A stretch of 64,000 nt of DNA from Nissolia schottii. Taxonomy: Eukaryota > Streptophyta > Magnoliopsida > Fabales > Fabaceae. The position numbers and the translations under genes were made by a program. Position 1 is the first letter of the stretch, and the number at the start of each line of letters is the position of its first letter. The notes below the pieces were generated by a model. That model was not told the DNA's origin. It saw only the letters and a program-made list of their open reading frames with translations, and did not search any database. Below are positions 1 through 12,300 of this stretch, piece by piece. Location: positions 622,675 to 686,674 of the forward strand of contig QANU01016365.1 in NCBI GenBank assembly GCA_003254905.1, in the 5' to 3' direction.

Positions 1-1879
1 CACCCCCCCACACACACACACACACAAAGACCCTTTACTAACCGATGCAACCATTGTGGTGTGGTGCTACCAAACTGTACAGTACACAAGAATTTGGTCA
101 TTGCACCTTTCAAATTTTTTTATTTTTTGTAGTAAGGTGAAACACACCTTTCCCTGTTGCAACACTAAAAACTGATACTAAAATTAAAATTTGAGAAAAA
201 TGGGATTTAAGCCCCGAACTATAACTAAGCTATGCAAACTTTAGTCCTTAGTTTTAAAAATGTGTAAATAAAATTTTAACATTATTTTTATGTATATTTT
301 AATTCTTTATTGACCAAAATACTCTCTTATCTCTTCCTTTCCTTTCACCTTCTATCTTCTCTTTTAAAGTGTTCTTCCTCTTTTCTTTTAGACCTTCAAA
401 ATCTCTTCAAAAACATAATTTAAAATTCTTTCAGCCACATCAACCGGCATCAAATCTAAAAATAGAAATGAAAATTATCCCTAAAATTCAATAAAATAAA
501 ATCAAAAAATTAGTTTAGCTTAAACTCTCTTTTGATCTCCAAATGTAAGGTCTCTCTTGCTTTCACTACACAATTTTTACAAATTACGCGATGACCAACA
601 TTATCATCATACGTAAGAAATAACATTTCCATCCAATTTCGTAACTAATATAAAATATAATAACATTTCTCTTAATCTTGTTCATCTCTAGGAGGAACAG
701 CACCGTCCATTGCATGGAACGTACAAAAGTTATTGTTTGTGGGTAGGGGGTGAAAAATGAGCATAGTCGAGCTAAGTTTTGGCATAAACATATTTGACTT
801 GCTTCTAAATTATTTGGCTTAAGTCTGCATCGGTTACCTGTTATAGACTTTTTTTAAGACTCCGCCTAGCCCTTTATTTGTTTAGACAAAAATTTTGTCA
901 TAAAAACAAAGCAAAAAATATTATAAATGAATTTTTCAGTGAAAATTTTGTCTAAATATTTTTAGAAAATTAATTATTAACAACTTATAATGAAGAAAAA
1001 AGAGCCTTTGGCGATCATTATTAAATTAGTTTTTTTAAATAATTATAGAAAATTTTGTAATGAATATGAATATTTGTCTGTATATTTTTCATTTATTATT
1101 AAAAATTACTATTTTTATTACAAACAGAAAATCTGTTTGTAATTTAAAAAGTTGGTTTGTATTATCGATAAAAAAAATTGTCTGTAAAACTCATCTTTAT
1201 TTAGCATTTTTTGCTAGTAGTTCCTTTTGGTTAATTATCATTTTGCTTTTTTAATTTTATTTTAGTTAAAATCATTGGTAAGATTTGGTAGCTTAGCTAA
1301 AATTGGGGTGAGATAATATTTTTAAATTAGTTTGGGAGGCTAATTTTACCTTCTTCTTTTTTAACTATTTAATACTTATGATTAAGAGGAATATTTCAAA
1401 AGAATTTTCCCTCAAAAGTAATATGGATGTTAGTTGATGGTTAGTAATTAAGGTGGGATGTTATTTTGTCAAACCTTGAGGGGGTGGATGCTACATGCCC
1501 AAAATAATTTGATACATTAAATTAGTCATCTCTATACTTACTAATAAGGAGTAAATATGTTTTTAGTCTCACGTAAAATTTTGAATTTTATGTTTTATCT
1601 CTCATAAATTTTTTTGTTAAAAGTCATCCCTCATAATTTTTTGGTATAGCTTTGTGAGTCAAAACAACTTCACTTACGCGCCCTCACTTGCTTCTCTTCC
1701 CGTCCTCTCTCTCTCTCTCCCTCACCGCATGGCCAAGTAAATTGTAACGTTAGCGGTGAGTTTAATCCTTCTTAGTTATTAGACACGGGGACCCTATTTC
1801 TCGTTATCTCTTTGTCATCCGTACAGAGAAGCTTACTCATGTAATAGCTAATGGAGTTGATCCCACCTTTGTTTTCCAT
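1..1879. other. AT-rich spacer, no gene recognised
   Basis: Sequence is AT-rich with many stops in all frames. It opens with a (CA)n microsatellite at about 10-26 and has a short CT-rich tract near 1700-1725. The phrases around 540-700 and 1550-1680 have the look of degenerate transposon sequence, but I cannot assign a family. No splice-consistent coding segments were found. Confidence 0.5.
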
Positions 1880-2080
1880 ATGACCTTTGTCTATGGCTTG
1901 CTACTCAATCGCAATTGGGATGTTCATTTTGATCATGTTTTTAGGAAAATGAGTCAGATTGCGGATGCTTTGGCAAGTCTTGGGCACACTTTGCCTTTGG
2001 GGTTGTCTCGTTTTGTTGAAGCTCCTATTTGCATTAAGCAGCTTTTGTGGCAGTGGTGTGTTTTGTTTTTGTTGTTTCGG
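1880..2080 (+). pseudogene. RNase H-like fragment, probably from a LINE retrotransposon
   Basis: A short open segment contains a stretch resembling the C-terminal part of plant RNase H-like (RVT_3 type) domains: LLNRNWDVHFDHV, then a few residues on ADALASLG. In this family the usual pattern is a W-x-V, a conserved His followed by V and R, then A-D-x-L-A-x-x-G. The conserved His and Asp are both present. There is no reverse transcriptase or endonuclease next to it, and sequence after about 2080 turns AT-rich and non-coding, so this is a 3' scrap. It could also come from a host gene fragment with an RNase H domain. Family assignment is by pattern only. Confidence 0.5.
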
Positions 2081-2409
2081 ATGCTTAGCACCCTGTTGAT
2101 AACTGTTATCCCAATCAACATAAATTGCTTGATGTTAATTACAACTACAATTCAATATTTAAATCTAACTAATTTGATATTTCTGAAATTAGTTTTATCT
2201 CTTTTCACATCAATAAATCCATATTCAACGTATCACTTTACATACATATGTACTATATAAACCTGTCAACAAACACCTCATTCTTGCCGAGAGCAAGCTA
2301 GTAGCCCAAGGGGTTCTCTGTTCGAATATCCTAAAAGAGATATAGCTTCAATAAAATGAAATAAGTAAATAAATAAAACAAGCACCTTATTCATGCAACA
2401 CTACGCATT

Positions 2410-2594
2410 ATATCTCTAATTGATCTCCGATTAATTAATTTAGAACATATTTAGATTGATTCAATTATTATGTTATGATTTTGGACTCAACCGAGAATAA
2501 GCCCATAAAGCTACTTGTAGGCTAGAGGCTTGATGTGATGCCCCATACCTTCAGGTGCCCTTGAGAAGGGTTGGTGGGAACTTAGGAAGAGTCA
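2410..2594. repeat. Direct-repeat copy 1 ending at an N
   Basis: This 185-bp segment is repeated at 3144-3338 with scattered substitutions and an 11-bp length difference. Both copies run from an AT-rich start through a stretch mentioning GGACTCAACC and AGAATAAGCCC to GAAGAGTCA. Copy 1 stops exactly at the N at 2595, which suggests a contig end within a repeat. Confidence 0.75.
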
Positions 2595-2764
2595 NATTAA
2601 CGGATAGCTTAGCCAAATATAGAAAGTAAATTAGGAGATGTAATTAGTATCAATTTATATATTTGAAGAGAATTTTATGCTAGGTGCATATCAATTAGTC
2701 ATCCTATCTTAGGAAGTTTTGGCATTGACATATTTATATATATGTGTGATTTTTATCAATGGAG

Positions 2765-3013
2765 AAGACAAATTGGAATAAACAATCTCTATTAATATAT
2801 CTCCAATTGATTTAGAACATATTTATGTTAATTTAAATTGATCCAGTTATTATGTTATAATTCTATTGATGTCCTATAAATAAAAACTTATTTCATTGTA
2901 CATATCACAACCTTGAATAACACAATTATCATATTCACATTATTCCTCTCTGATTAGTTATTCTCTGATTATTTCCTCTACTCTATCACGAAACTCAACA
3001 TGGTATCAAAGTC
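2765..3013 (+). mobile_element. Partial copia-type LTR with primer-binding site
   Basis: The segment ends ...CAACA at 3000 and is followed at once by TGGTATCAAAGTC (3001-3013), which resembles the initiator tRNA-Met primer-binding site of Ty1/copia elements (TGGTATCAGAGC). A TATA-like CCTATAAATA lies about 130 bp before the LTR end. The 5' end of the LTR is uncertain. Only about 100 bp of internal sequence follows before another LTR-like TGTTAGAAATAAA start at 3117, so the element is either a small TRIM-like form or heavily deleted. Confidence 0.55.
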
Positions 3014-3116
3014 ATTGTTCACACCTTATTCATGCAATGCTACACATTATTCCCTTCTCTCCCATTATGCCTTCGATTAAGAGTTTTCTCTTAATGGTTC
3101 TTGCACTCTTCACAAC

Positions 3117-3338
3117 TGTTAGAAATAAAACAATATAATTAATATATCTCTAATTGATCTCCGATTAATTAATTTAGAACATATTTAGATTTATTTAGAT
3201 TGATTCAGTTATTATGTTATGATTTTGGACTCAACCAAGAATAAGCCCATAAAGCTACCTGTAGGCTAGAGGCTTGACGTGATGCCCCATACCTTCAGGT
3301 GCCCTTGGGAAGGGATAGTGAGACCTTAGGAAGAGTCA
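3117..3338. repeat. LTR-like start and direct-repeat copy 2
   Basis: It begins TGTTAGAAATAAA, a common start for copia-type LTRs, and from 3144 to 3338 repeats the sequence at 2410-2594. After GATTTTGG it departs from the LTR seen at 2765-3000, so the two LTR-like pieces are related only in their first part. Confidence 0.55.
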
Positions 3339-4150
3339 CGAGAGGCCTTGGGGCATGATTAGAAACATCGGTACCTCTAATGAGTAAGAACAAGTGTTTG
3401 GAAAGAAAACGAAGACTAGGGAAGTGCGCAATGGTGCTAGAAGAGCACGGTTACGCTACTCTGGGAGCAATGGCGCTCCATGAGCGATATTGCACTGCGA
3501 TTGAAGAGCACATTTGTGTCTGATGAATGCAATGGCGCTGGGACTAAAAAGTCCCACAACACCTAAGCAGCAAGTGATGCAATAACTTTTCTCTTATATA
3601 GAGACCTCTTATATTTCTACTTGTCTTTTCCTCCCTCTAGTACACTTATGCACTTAGTGAAGGTTTTTTCCATGTGAGAACTTTCCCTAGTTTAAGTTAC
3701 GCCGTCCCCGTGGAGCGTGGGCGTTCGAAGGTGGCGTTTGGTAGGAGAAGAAGTTGTCCTCTCTACTTCCTTTTGTCTGGTAAGGCCCCCTAGTCTCTCT
3801 TTGTTTCTTTTTCATCGCTTAGGATTTTTAGGGGACAACGCCAGCGCCTTGACACCACCAAGGGCGACATGGCACTGCGCTTGATAGCACTAAAGCGCTT
3901 TAGGGGTGCAATGGCGCTGAGGCCGGCCCAAGTTTACACGACATCAATGTCGTAACTCAGGCACGGCACCGAGGCATTGACGAGCAATTCTCAGTTGCAT
4001 TGTTTTGCGCTAGTTAGGTTGTTTTATTGATTTAGCTTGTCTTTCGATTCCTATGTATTTTATGCCCAGTGTTTTCTACATCCCATTAGAAACTTTCCAG
4101 TGTCAGTCCTCTCTAGCGAGTCAAGGTGAGTGGAGTTAGTGTGAGTTTTT
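3339..4150. repeat. Unclassified repeat with recurring AATGGCGCT motif
   Basis: This segment is less AT-rich than its surroundings and has no long reading frame. A short motif, AATGGCGCT or a close variant, recurs at roughly 3430, 3469, 3530 and 3906, with related GGCACTGCGC and AAGCGCTT words between. It probably belongs to an LTR or untranslated region of a retrotransposon, but I could not find a primer-binding site or protein-coding part. Confidence 0.4.
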
Positions 4151-6641
4151 TATTTTAATTGTAATAATTATAAAATGGTAATAGTTATAAGAGTCTTATA
4201 AATATATTGCGTATTTGTGGCGTAATAGTAAGAGAAATAAGATTGTTCTCTTAAATTTGTGTCTCCCCTTATAACCCTCTTCCAATCTAATAGGGAGGGC
4301 ACAACTAGATGGGCTAATGGCAGAGAGGCCTTATTGTAACTTTTGTTCCTTAATAAGAAGCATGACTTAATACCGGGAACAGAGGAGCAGTATGCACATT
4401 AAGAAAGTTTTTTAATGGTAGTAGTAGGTTTTTTAATTATTACTATATTATTATTATTACCCTATAGTATAAAGGTTAAAAAGTCCCAATAATTAGACTA
4501 AACTTAGGTAAACGACAATGAGCCGTAATGGATTTAATTAAAAGATATTGTCGCGTTGTTGGATAGCATAGCTGTCTCCTATATAAATTATTGGATGATG
4601 AGTATTAAGATTGGCTCACTCTACTCACAAGCTAAGTATGTCAGTTCATTTGACCGATAGGACGACTTATCACTGGTATATGCACAAGATTTACGGAAAA
4701 TTCATTATATCCATTATATCAAATTCTTTAATTAAATGAGAGCATGTGTACAATTTTTTTAAAATAAGTAATTTAAAAATAAATAATATATAATTATTTA
4801 AAAAATATATTTACAAATTAAAAATTAGTTATAATAAATATATAAAACTTGACACAAGTCTTTTCTTTAATTTACTACTTTATTATAAGAAGTAACTCAA
4901 TTCCTTAAATATTAGGTCCCGAATGTGTACGAAACAATGCTATTGGGAGGGGGTTTTTTTTATCACTTTTAGACATTTGACCTTATTTCCATAAATTAGA
5001 CATTTGACCTATTTCTAACTAATTGTCATTTTAATTAGAAAGAAAAAAAAATCCAAATATATGTCACTTTTACTTTCTTTGTTTTTCTTTGAAGGACAAA
5101 TTGTTTGGTAAGTTTTCAATAATGCATTTAATGTAGTGGAAGAACCTAAACAACCACAAATAAGAAAATAAAAACACAAGATAAGTAATTTGAAAAAACG
5201 ACTAATAGAATATTCATATTCAATATCTAACAAATTTAAACCTTTTATTTAATAAAAACTTAAGCAATAAAAAAATAATAGCATTGCTACCAAAAAAAAA
5301 CGATGATGACAACCCTTTTCCCTCGCTCTCACAAAAGAAAAAGACAGGGAAGAGAGAAAACTAGATCTTAGGATTTTGGGACGCTTGGTTGTTTTTGCCT
5401 TGGTGTCTAACATATTAAAGTTTTGAAAGTAATAATTATACTTTTCTCTCTTTGTTATAAAATGCTTCAACTAATAAATTTACTCCCTCTAGTTATAGTA
5501 ACGAATTATACCATTAATTATTTAATTAGAAGTTAGATTAGAATTGAAATACTATCCAATAGGTGAAGGAGGCACGATACTTGTATCCATGAGCCAAGCA
5601 ATAATTTCTCTGTCGCATTTGCCTCCTGATCATGTGGTATTATTTTTTGGGTAAAAAAATCGTTGGATAACGAGATTAAAAAGGAGGAGGGGAGTAATGG
5701 CTATGCTTTTAAACAAAAGCATGCAGTGCAGAGCGGTGAGAGCGACGTTTCAGAGTGAGATCAGGGGAACGTTAGAAACGGCGTCAAAGGGAGTAATAAA
5801 TATTCCTTCTCTAAAAAAACGTTGAAAGTATTTTTGTTGTTAACTTTTAAAATTTAAGGAGTCCTATTGGAGCTCTTATGAAATAGTTTATGCTGTTTAA
5901 AAGTTAAAAATTAATATAATTTTAAATTTAAATAGTCATCATTATTTTTTTTAATTTTTATATCTATTATAGTAACTTTATGAATAATGAGTAACTTAAA
6001 ATTACTACTATATATTATTATTATTACTATAAATTTTGTTTAATGAAGACCAGTTTTATTTTTATTTTTATCAAATAATATTATTATAATTTCTTTTTAG
6101 AAGTTTTTAGATAGTTAGAAAACTCAAAAGCTTTTAATTTTTTTTAAAAAAAAGTCACAACATTATTAAACCAAATTTTAATATGTACTCTAAAAACACG
6201 ACTAACCATTACTCTCTCCATTTTATATTATTTATCCACTTTCTCCTTTATGCATGTATTAAGAAAATGATTAAAAAAATGAAAGTAATAAAAAGTTAAT
6301 AGTATTTTATCTAGTTTTCCTTATTTATAAAGTGGGTAGTTAGAATTATTATAGTGGATAAATATAATAGACATAGGGACGGACCTAGAAAATTTATAAA
6401 GGGAGGGCCGAGTATATATAATAAAAATTATTTTTTAAGTCATATAATTACTTCATAATATAGTTTTTTTGTCAAAAAATGAAAGAAAAAAGTGTGTTTG
6501 TGAAAAGGAATTAAGGTTGACTGACTTAAAAATGATGGGGTTATAGCATGCAGATTTAAACCAATGTTAAGGAAACATAACAACTACTAACTTAATACGT
6601 TTAACACTAGGCTATAAATATTTTGATGAATATGAAGTACA

Positions 6642-6686
<45 letters not shown>

Positions 6687-6990
6687 ATTTTTTTGAGGGG
6701 TCATGGCCTTGCTCACCCTCCTAAGTCCGTTCAGAGAGAATTTATTTAATAAGAATATATTAAAAAAATAATTAATGTCGTCTGAATTTAGTAAATAAAT
6801 AAATATTTTTTTTAAAATACCAAAATAAAAAATTACTCCATCCATCCACTTTTTGTAATCATTTTGGATCCAAAATTTTATTCAACATTACTTGTCATTT
6901 GATTAAATTAAATAAATATTAAATATTTTTTTTTCAATTATATCTCTATTATCTCCCATCCTCCCAATAACATATAATAATTATGCCTTT
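4151..6990. other. AT-rich spacer with an (AT)n microsatellite
   Basis: No exon-like sequence is visible on either strand. A clean (AT)n tract lies at about 6647-6682. The stretch 6190-6360 has simple TIR-MITE-like wording (ACTCTCTCCATTTTATATTATTT) but no matching second end could be fixed. Confidence 0.5.
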
Positions 6991-7019
6991 TGACTATGTC
7001 ACGTTTTACCCAAAACTGA

Positions 7020-8770
7020 TTTCTCTATAAATACCAACCCTTCCAACACAATTTCAAACATCCTTTCTCTGATCGTCTTCTCCATTTTTTCTTCATTCTC
7101 CATATCTGTTTGATTTGTTTCTTGTATATTTTTAGGGAAAAAATGAATAAGGAATGTGTTATCGCTTTTATTTTTTTATAACGGTTCAGTGAAAAAGTTT
7201 GATATTGAAGGGGTTGAGTTTGTCAATGACAACGATCCAGAGTTTGTTGTAATTTGGTCATCTATGTCGTTCTCTGATTTGCATGATGCAATTTTTTCTC
7301 ATTTTAATAGGAGCATATAGAGAATAAGATATTAGGCTCTAATGTCTTTCATTAATGGATTTATTAAATATCGTCCTATTACGATATGGAACGACCTCCA
7401 AGTGCAGCAAATATTTTCTTTATATAAGATTTATAAGGCAACTTTCAGTGACGTTGAATTGTTTATCACCTTCGAGGAGGTTGTTCCTAATGTTGATAAT
7501 CAAGGTGGTTTCAGTTCAAATCCAGTGTATGAGGAATACGTTGGACCAACATTAACGTCGGATAATGAGATGTTCGCAAATGAAGATGACGATGCCAGTT
7601 GAACAGGAAAGTAATATGTTTGAAGATGGTGGAACTAACAACGATTTAGGTATTGTTATTATCTACATCATTGCAATAAATTTTGAATATCTGTCTTTAT
7701 GGTAATTATTAATTTCAAATTAATTATTCTATAATTATATAGACTAAATCGAGATGCAAAGTATGTTCTATGCTCGCCTCATAGAGAGGATCTTGTGTAT
7801 CAGGAAAAACAATCTCTGTTAACTAATAGTTAAATTTATTTGGTTATTAAATTTAACTATTAGTTATTCTATAATTCTACACCATTGCAATAAATTTTGA
7901 ATATTTGTCTTTATAGTAATTATTCATTTTAAATTAATTATTCTATAATTATATACATTAACTAAAATGTAAAGTATGCTCTATACTGACCTCGTGAAGA
8001 GAATCTTGTGTATCAGAAAAAACAATATATGTTAAATAATAGTTAAATTTATTTGCTTATTAAATTTAACTATTAATTATTCTATAATTATCCACATCAT
8101 TACAATAAATTTTGAATATATGTTTTTATGGTAACTATCAATTTTAAATTAATTATTCTATAATTATATAAATTAATAGAGATGCAAAGTATGTTATATA
8201 CTCGCCTCTTGGAGAGGATCTTGTGTATCATAAAAAACAATATTTGTTAACTAATAGTTAAATTTATTTGGTTATTAAATTTAGCTATTATTTTTTGTAT
8301 AATCAATTATATTTTTTTTATATTGAAAATGACAATAATGAAGATTATCAACAATCGCATGATCCACCGCTTTTCTTATGCACCTTTGATGTTGAAGGTA
8401 TGCGTGCAACCAGGTTGGGATACATGGGTAATGATTATGGTGCAAGTGATGATCTCTACAAATGGAGAATTTTCAACGATAAGGATACAGTTAAAGTAGC
8501 CATTGCAAACCATTGCACGCGTAAGAGGGTGGATTACAGAGTAAAGGAGTCAGAACCTGTGACACACTATTGCAAATGCAAAAATTATAGTCAAGAGTGT
8601 CAATGGCTTATTAGGCCTACATTGAAAAGGAACAACTACTTTTAGGAAGTCACTAAGTACAATGGCCCTCAGTTGCATTGCCTCAAGACCTACTTAAGAC
8701 CACTCAAAGTTGACTTCTGACAATATTGCTAGAATGATTTTGGCACAGATAAGGACAACGCCAACAATGC
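7020..8770 (+). pseudogene. Mutator-like (MULE) transposase gene, broken N-terminal half
   Basis: Two coding blocks are visible. The first (about 7190-7600) encodes an acidic N-terminal region typical of MULE transposases, with in-frame stops near 7318. The second (about 8320-8770) matches the plant MuDR N-terminal domain: a segment reading ATRLGYMGNDYGASDDLYKW, then FNDKDTVKVAIANHCTRKRV, then the Cys pair of HYCKCKN and CQWLIRP. A stop follows NNYF at 8643-8645, and a frame change near 8690 leads to TSDNIARMILAQIRTTPTMP. No catalytic DDE domain or SWIM zinc finger follows, because the sequence joins a different gene near 8770. A TATA-like CTATAAATACC lies at about 7025, upstream of the first block. 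The element is inactive as written. Family identity is well supported; exact boundaries are not. Confidence 0.75.
7646..8290 (+). repeat. Three tandem units of about 215 bp inside the MULE
   Basis: Three successive copies share, in order, CAATAAATTTTGAATAT, an AATTATTCTATAATTATA block, an ATGCAAAGTATG-type segment (near 7753, 7966 and 8182), then CTTGTGTATCA and TAATAGTTAAATTTATTTG. The spacing is about 212 and 216 bp. They lie between the two transposase coding blocks, so they sit in an intron or a duplicated short exon. Confidence 0.8.
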
Positions 8771-8774
8771 CAGC

Positions 8775-9310
8775 TATACGACCCAATCGCGCCCAAATTA
8801 CGAAGTAACTCCAAGTACTTCGAATGAACCCAATTACCATGCTTGTCACAAAACAAAATATCTATAAACAAAAGCAAGATATATCTACGGACATGCCACT
8901 ATAATATTTGTTGCATGTCACGTCCATCAATATCATTGCGGATATCAACGCCAAAATAGTCATGTAGCCACACCGTAGATATGAAATATCCTTTCATATC
9001 ACGAGGACTAGGAATTATTCCAAGTGTTTCCTGACACAAATTTTTGAGGGATAGTCACGCGAATATTGTCTCAAGCCCGGTTAATGCTTCACCTTCACAC
9101 CAAAACCCAAGTAACATCGTCACATCTTCCAATGTCATCGCACACTTTCCATGAGCTAGATGAAATGTATGCATCTCTAGTCTCCAACACTCCACAAGTG
9201 CAGAAATAAGCTCTTGGTTAATTAGCATATTAGGCATTGAAGCCACATGATATAAACTAGCATTTTCTAGATAGGATTGTATTAATGGATTTGGTGGCTC
9301 AATGTTTTCG
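8775..9310 (-). pseudogene. Plant mobile domain (PMD, MAIN/MAIL1-like) fragment
   Basis: Read on the minus strand from 9310, an open segment contains EPPNPLIQSYLENASLYHVA, then LISALVECWRLEMHTFHLAH and TLEDVTMLLGFW. This is the conserved start of the plant mobile domain: the ALVxRWRxExHTFHLxxGExxxTLxDVxxLLG pattern. Further down, across frameshifts, LELLRNLGAIGSYSWHCW (near 8780-8860) matches the later part of the domain. The segment in between is full of stops. PMD proteins include the Arabidopsis host proteins MAIN and MAIL1, but most copies in plants are carried by retrotransposons and MULEs. Here it lies tail to tail with the MULE transposase and is broken, so a transposon-borne copy is the likely origin. 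Confidence 0.8.
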
Positions 9311-12300
9311 TGTCTAGTTCATAATGCTTGCCCCTCCTATAAGTATAAAATTATTAATAAACGAATAATAGGTAGTTATCAATAACTTTTTTTTAAATGT
9401 TAAAGTAAGCGCACATTTTTTATACACAGGATCCTAATAGTAAGGCAAGTGTAAAACATATTTCATATCTCACTTTTCAATAACATACTTAAAAATAATA
9501 AAAAATAAAATGTAACATTAATAATACTACATTTAAATACAAATTTCATTGTGCTAAATAATTACTTCTGATCTATGCAAGACAGAGTTCATAATATTTT
9601 ATTTTATTTGTTTTCAAATATAAATTCACAAACCAATCAACCATTTTGTTTAACTAACGAAACTCAAGAACGACTTTATATCACAACTCTCAGAGGACGA
9701 CAACCCTTCCGCTGTACTTCAATTGAATCCTTTTGGGGATTTGAAAGCAAAATAGTAGATAGGAAAAACAAACACAAACAAAAAAGCTTTCAACAAGGTC
9801 CAAACACCCAACCAAATCATATGGCCACTTTCTTTGATTCATTTCCACCATTCAAGATAGGTCAAGCTCCCCAACACCACCTCTACCTCTCGTGTCGGTG
9901 ACATTTCCTTGTAAACACCGTCACGATACTGGGCTTCCACTTCACTCATGCAGTGCAACCGATCTGCTTCCCCTCTCTCTAGCGGCGTCCACCATCATTT
10001 TTTGACTTCATCTTGCCGAGAATTATCAGATCTACATCCCTTGACTCCATGGCCGAGATGCGGGGAGTAGTAGTTGCTGCGCGGTGAGGGTCTCGACAGA
10101 TCTGATTTCTTCGTGCTCCCCAACGGTTGTTGGTGGCGTCGAACATCAGGCGATGGTGTTGGCATTGGTGGCGGTGGCATTGAGGGGCGATGAGGTTGAA
10201 GCATGATTGATAATTAGTCCAAATTGGAACAACAACGGTGGCACAATGGTTCTCGAATGACAGTGCCGTTGAGGATGAGGAGGGAGGCTGGCTCGCTGGC
10301 AACAGTGAGAAACGGGGTGGGCGGTGGGAGCTCCGACGATAAGGATGGAGGTTGGGGCCACGACATTGGTTGTGGTGGTGGTGGTGGTGGTGTCGAAGGT
10401 GATGATGACAACACTGGCATAAGAAAAATTATTGAAGTGGATAGGGGTAAAATGGTCATGTTGTGATTAACCAATTACCTTGATCTAAATTATCAATAAT
10501 TAATTATTGTACAAATTACAATTTAGACTAAAAGTATTAGAAAAAACAAAATTTTAAGAATTACTCAAGGTTTAAAGTGCAATATCAAAATTATATTTTA
10601 AAAATTTTTGGGATCAAAAATAAAAATTTAACATCAACAATTAAGACCGTTGGATCTAAAATCAACGATTATAACACTTAGACCAATTTAATCCCTATAA
10701 GTGCCTGATCCATGTTAACTGAAGCCAAAGAAGTGATATCTATTCTGAGTTCTTCTTTCTTCTTCTCTTTGAATTGAAACCACAGCCTACAACTAACATG
10801 GTCAATATTTAGCTTACTTTTCAGACTTCAATGTCACTGTCCAGATAATTACTAAGATGGGGATGGGGCACTGTGTAAATTTTGTTCCCTTTAGTCTCAA
10901 CTTTCCCTATTCCTTTACAAGTTTACTCCATTTATTAATTTTTTTTTTATTTCTATAATATTTTATTCAAGGATTTAAAGTGGTCACGCATATACGTACA
11001 TATACAATATATAAACACCGTTCATTTCAGATGTCCTTGTTTGTACCGAAAGTGCAATTAGTAAAGATTCTTCCTATAATTTTTTATTGCAAATGAAACT
11101 ATTTTTCTTTTCTCTCTAAATATCAAGTTGCTGCCACTTACATCGTTTTATGCGAATTTTATTATAGAAATTGTATCTTATCTCATGCAAATGTCAAATA
11201 CTTATTAATTGCCCACGCTGATTTTGCTAATCAACAAATATTTTGACTTTAATTGAATAATTTTTACCGACGAACACTTAAATAATTAGGTAATAGATTG
11301 TTTTAATTTCACTGAGAAGCCTCATGAGTTTGAGTATAAGAAAGGTCTTTTAGAACCAAAAAATAGAAGTAATTATCTTTTTTTTTCTTTATTTTTTTAA
11401 AAGATAAATGCGTGTTAGTTCAACAGGATACTAACACTAAGGCTTTTATAATCTTACTTTCCATTTAAAAATGTTAATATTGCTTAAGTATTAAAAAACA
11501 CACATATATACATGATATACGCTAATAAATAACACATTATATTTCATCGTTAGGCTTAGATGAAATATTATCCACTTCAGCGTAACAGTATGAAAACCGA
11601 CATCTGATTTTTTTTTCTTCTAATGTTATGAAGGCTTAAAACTCACGAATAAAAAAATAAATACAACGAGAATAAATAAATTTATGGAGACTTAATAATA
11701 CATAGCTTGTAGAGACTGAATTACTCATAAAAAAAATTTAATGTGATAAAACTCAAAAAAGGAAAATAAGTAGATTCTCCCAATAATTTAAGGAAACTGA
11801 GAATTGGATCAACTATATAATAATAATAATAATACATCAAAGTTAAAAAAAATTTGTGTCAAAAATAATGATTATAGTATCTTAAATTAAATCAGTCGAT
11901 TTCATTATTAATAGAGTTTGAATATCTATATAAGGAATAAACTCCAATAAAGCATCTGATAAATCAAAAAACAGCATTGAGACAGCCCTTTTAAAACTTT
12001 TAAACCACAAAATAACTTAGAGTTTGTCTTAACAATAATAGAGATGATATTTGATAATAAATATGAGGCTGCATAACTACCAAACAAAGGCGATAAATAA
12101 ATAAGACAATGGGATCTGGCATGAGGGACCATGGTGATGATGAGAGAGATAAAAAAAATATTAAATTTAAAATAAGACGAAGAAATTAAATGTTTGTCAC
12201 GCTGTCATTTAATGTGCATGCTAACTCAATTCAAGTGATTTTGTATTTTTCATTTTAGAAAAATAGGATCTTAAAGTTGAGTTATGCAAATGAAAAACAT

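Noticed and set aside
6612-6845. 77-codon minus-strand frame
   Set aside because: It is created by the (AT)n microsatellite, which encodes repeated Ile-Tyr.
9979-10474. Overlapping reading frames of 70-107 codons on both strands
   Set aside because: The peptides are low-complexity (Ser/Pro/His on the minus strand, Gly on the plus strand) and arise from GGT/TGG-rich DNA. No start context, splice pattern or family similarity supports a gene.
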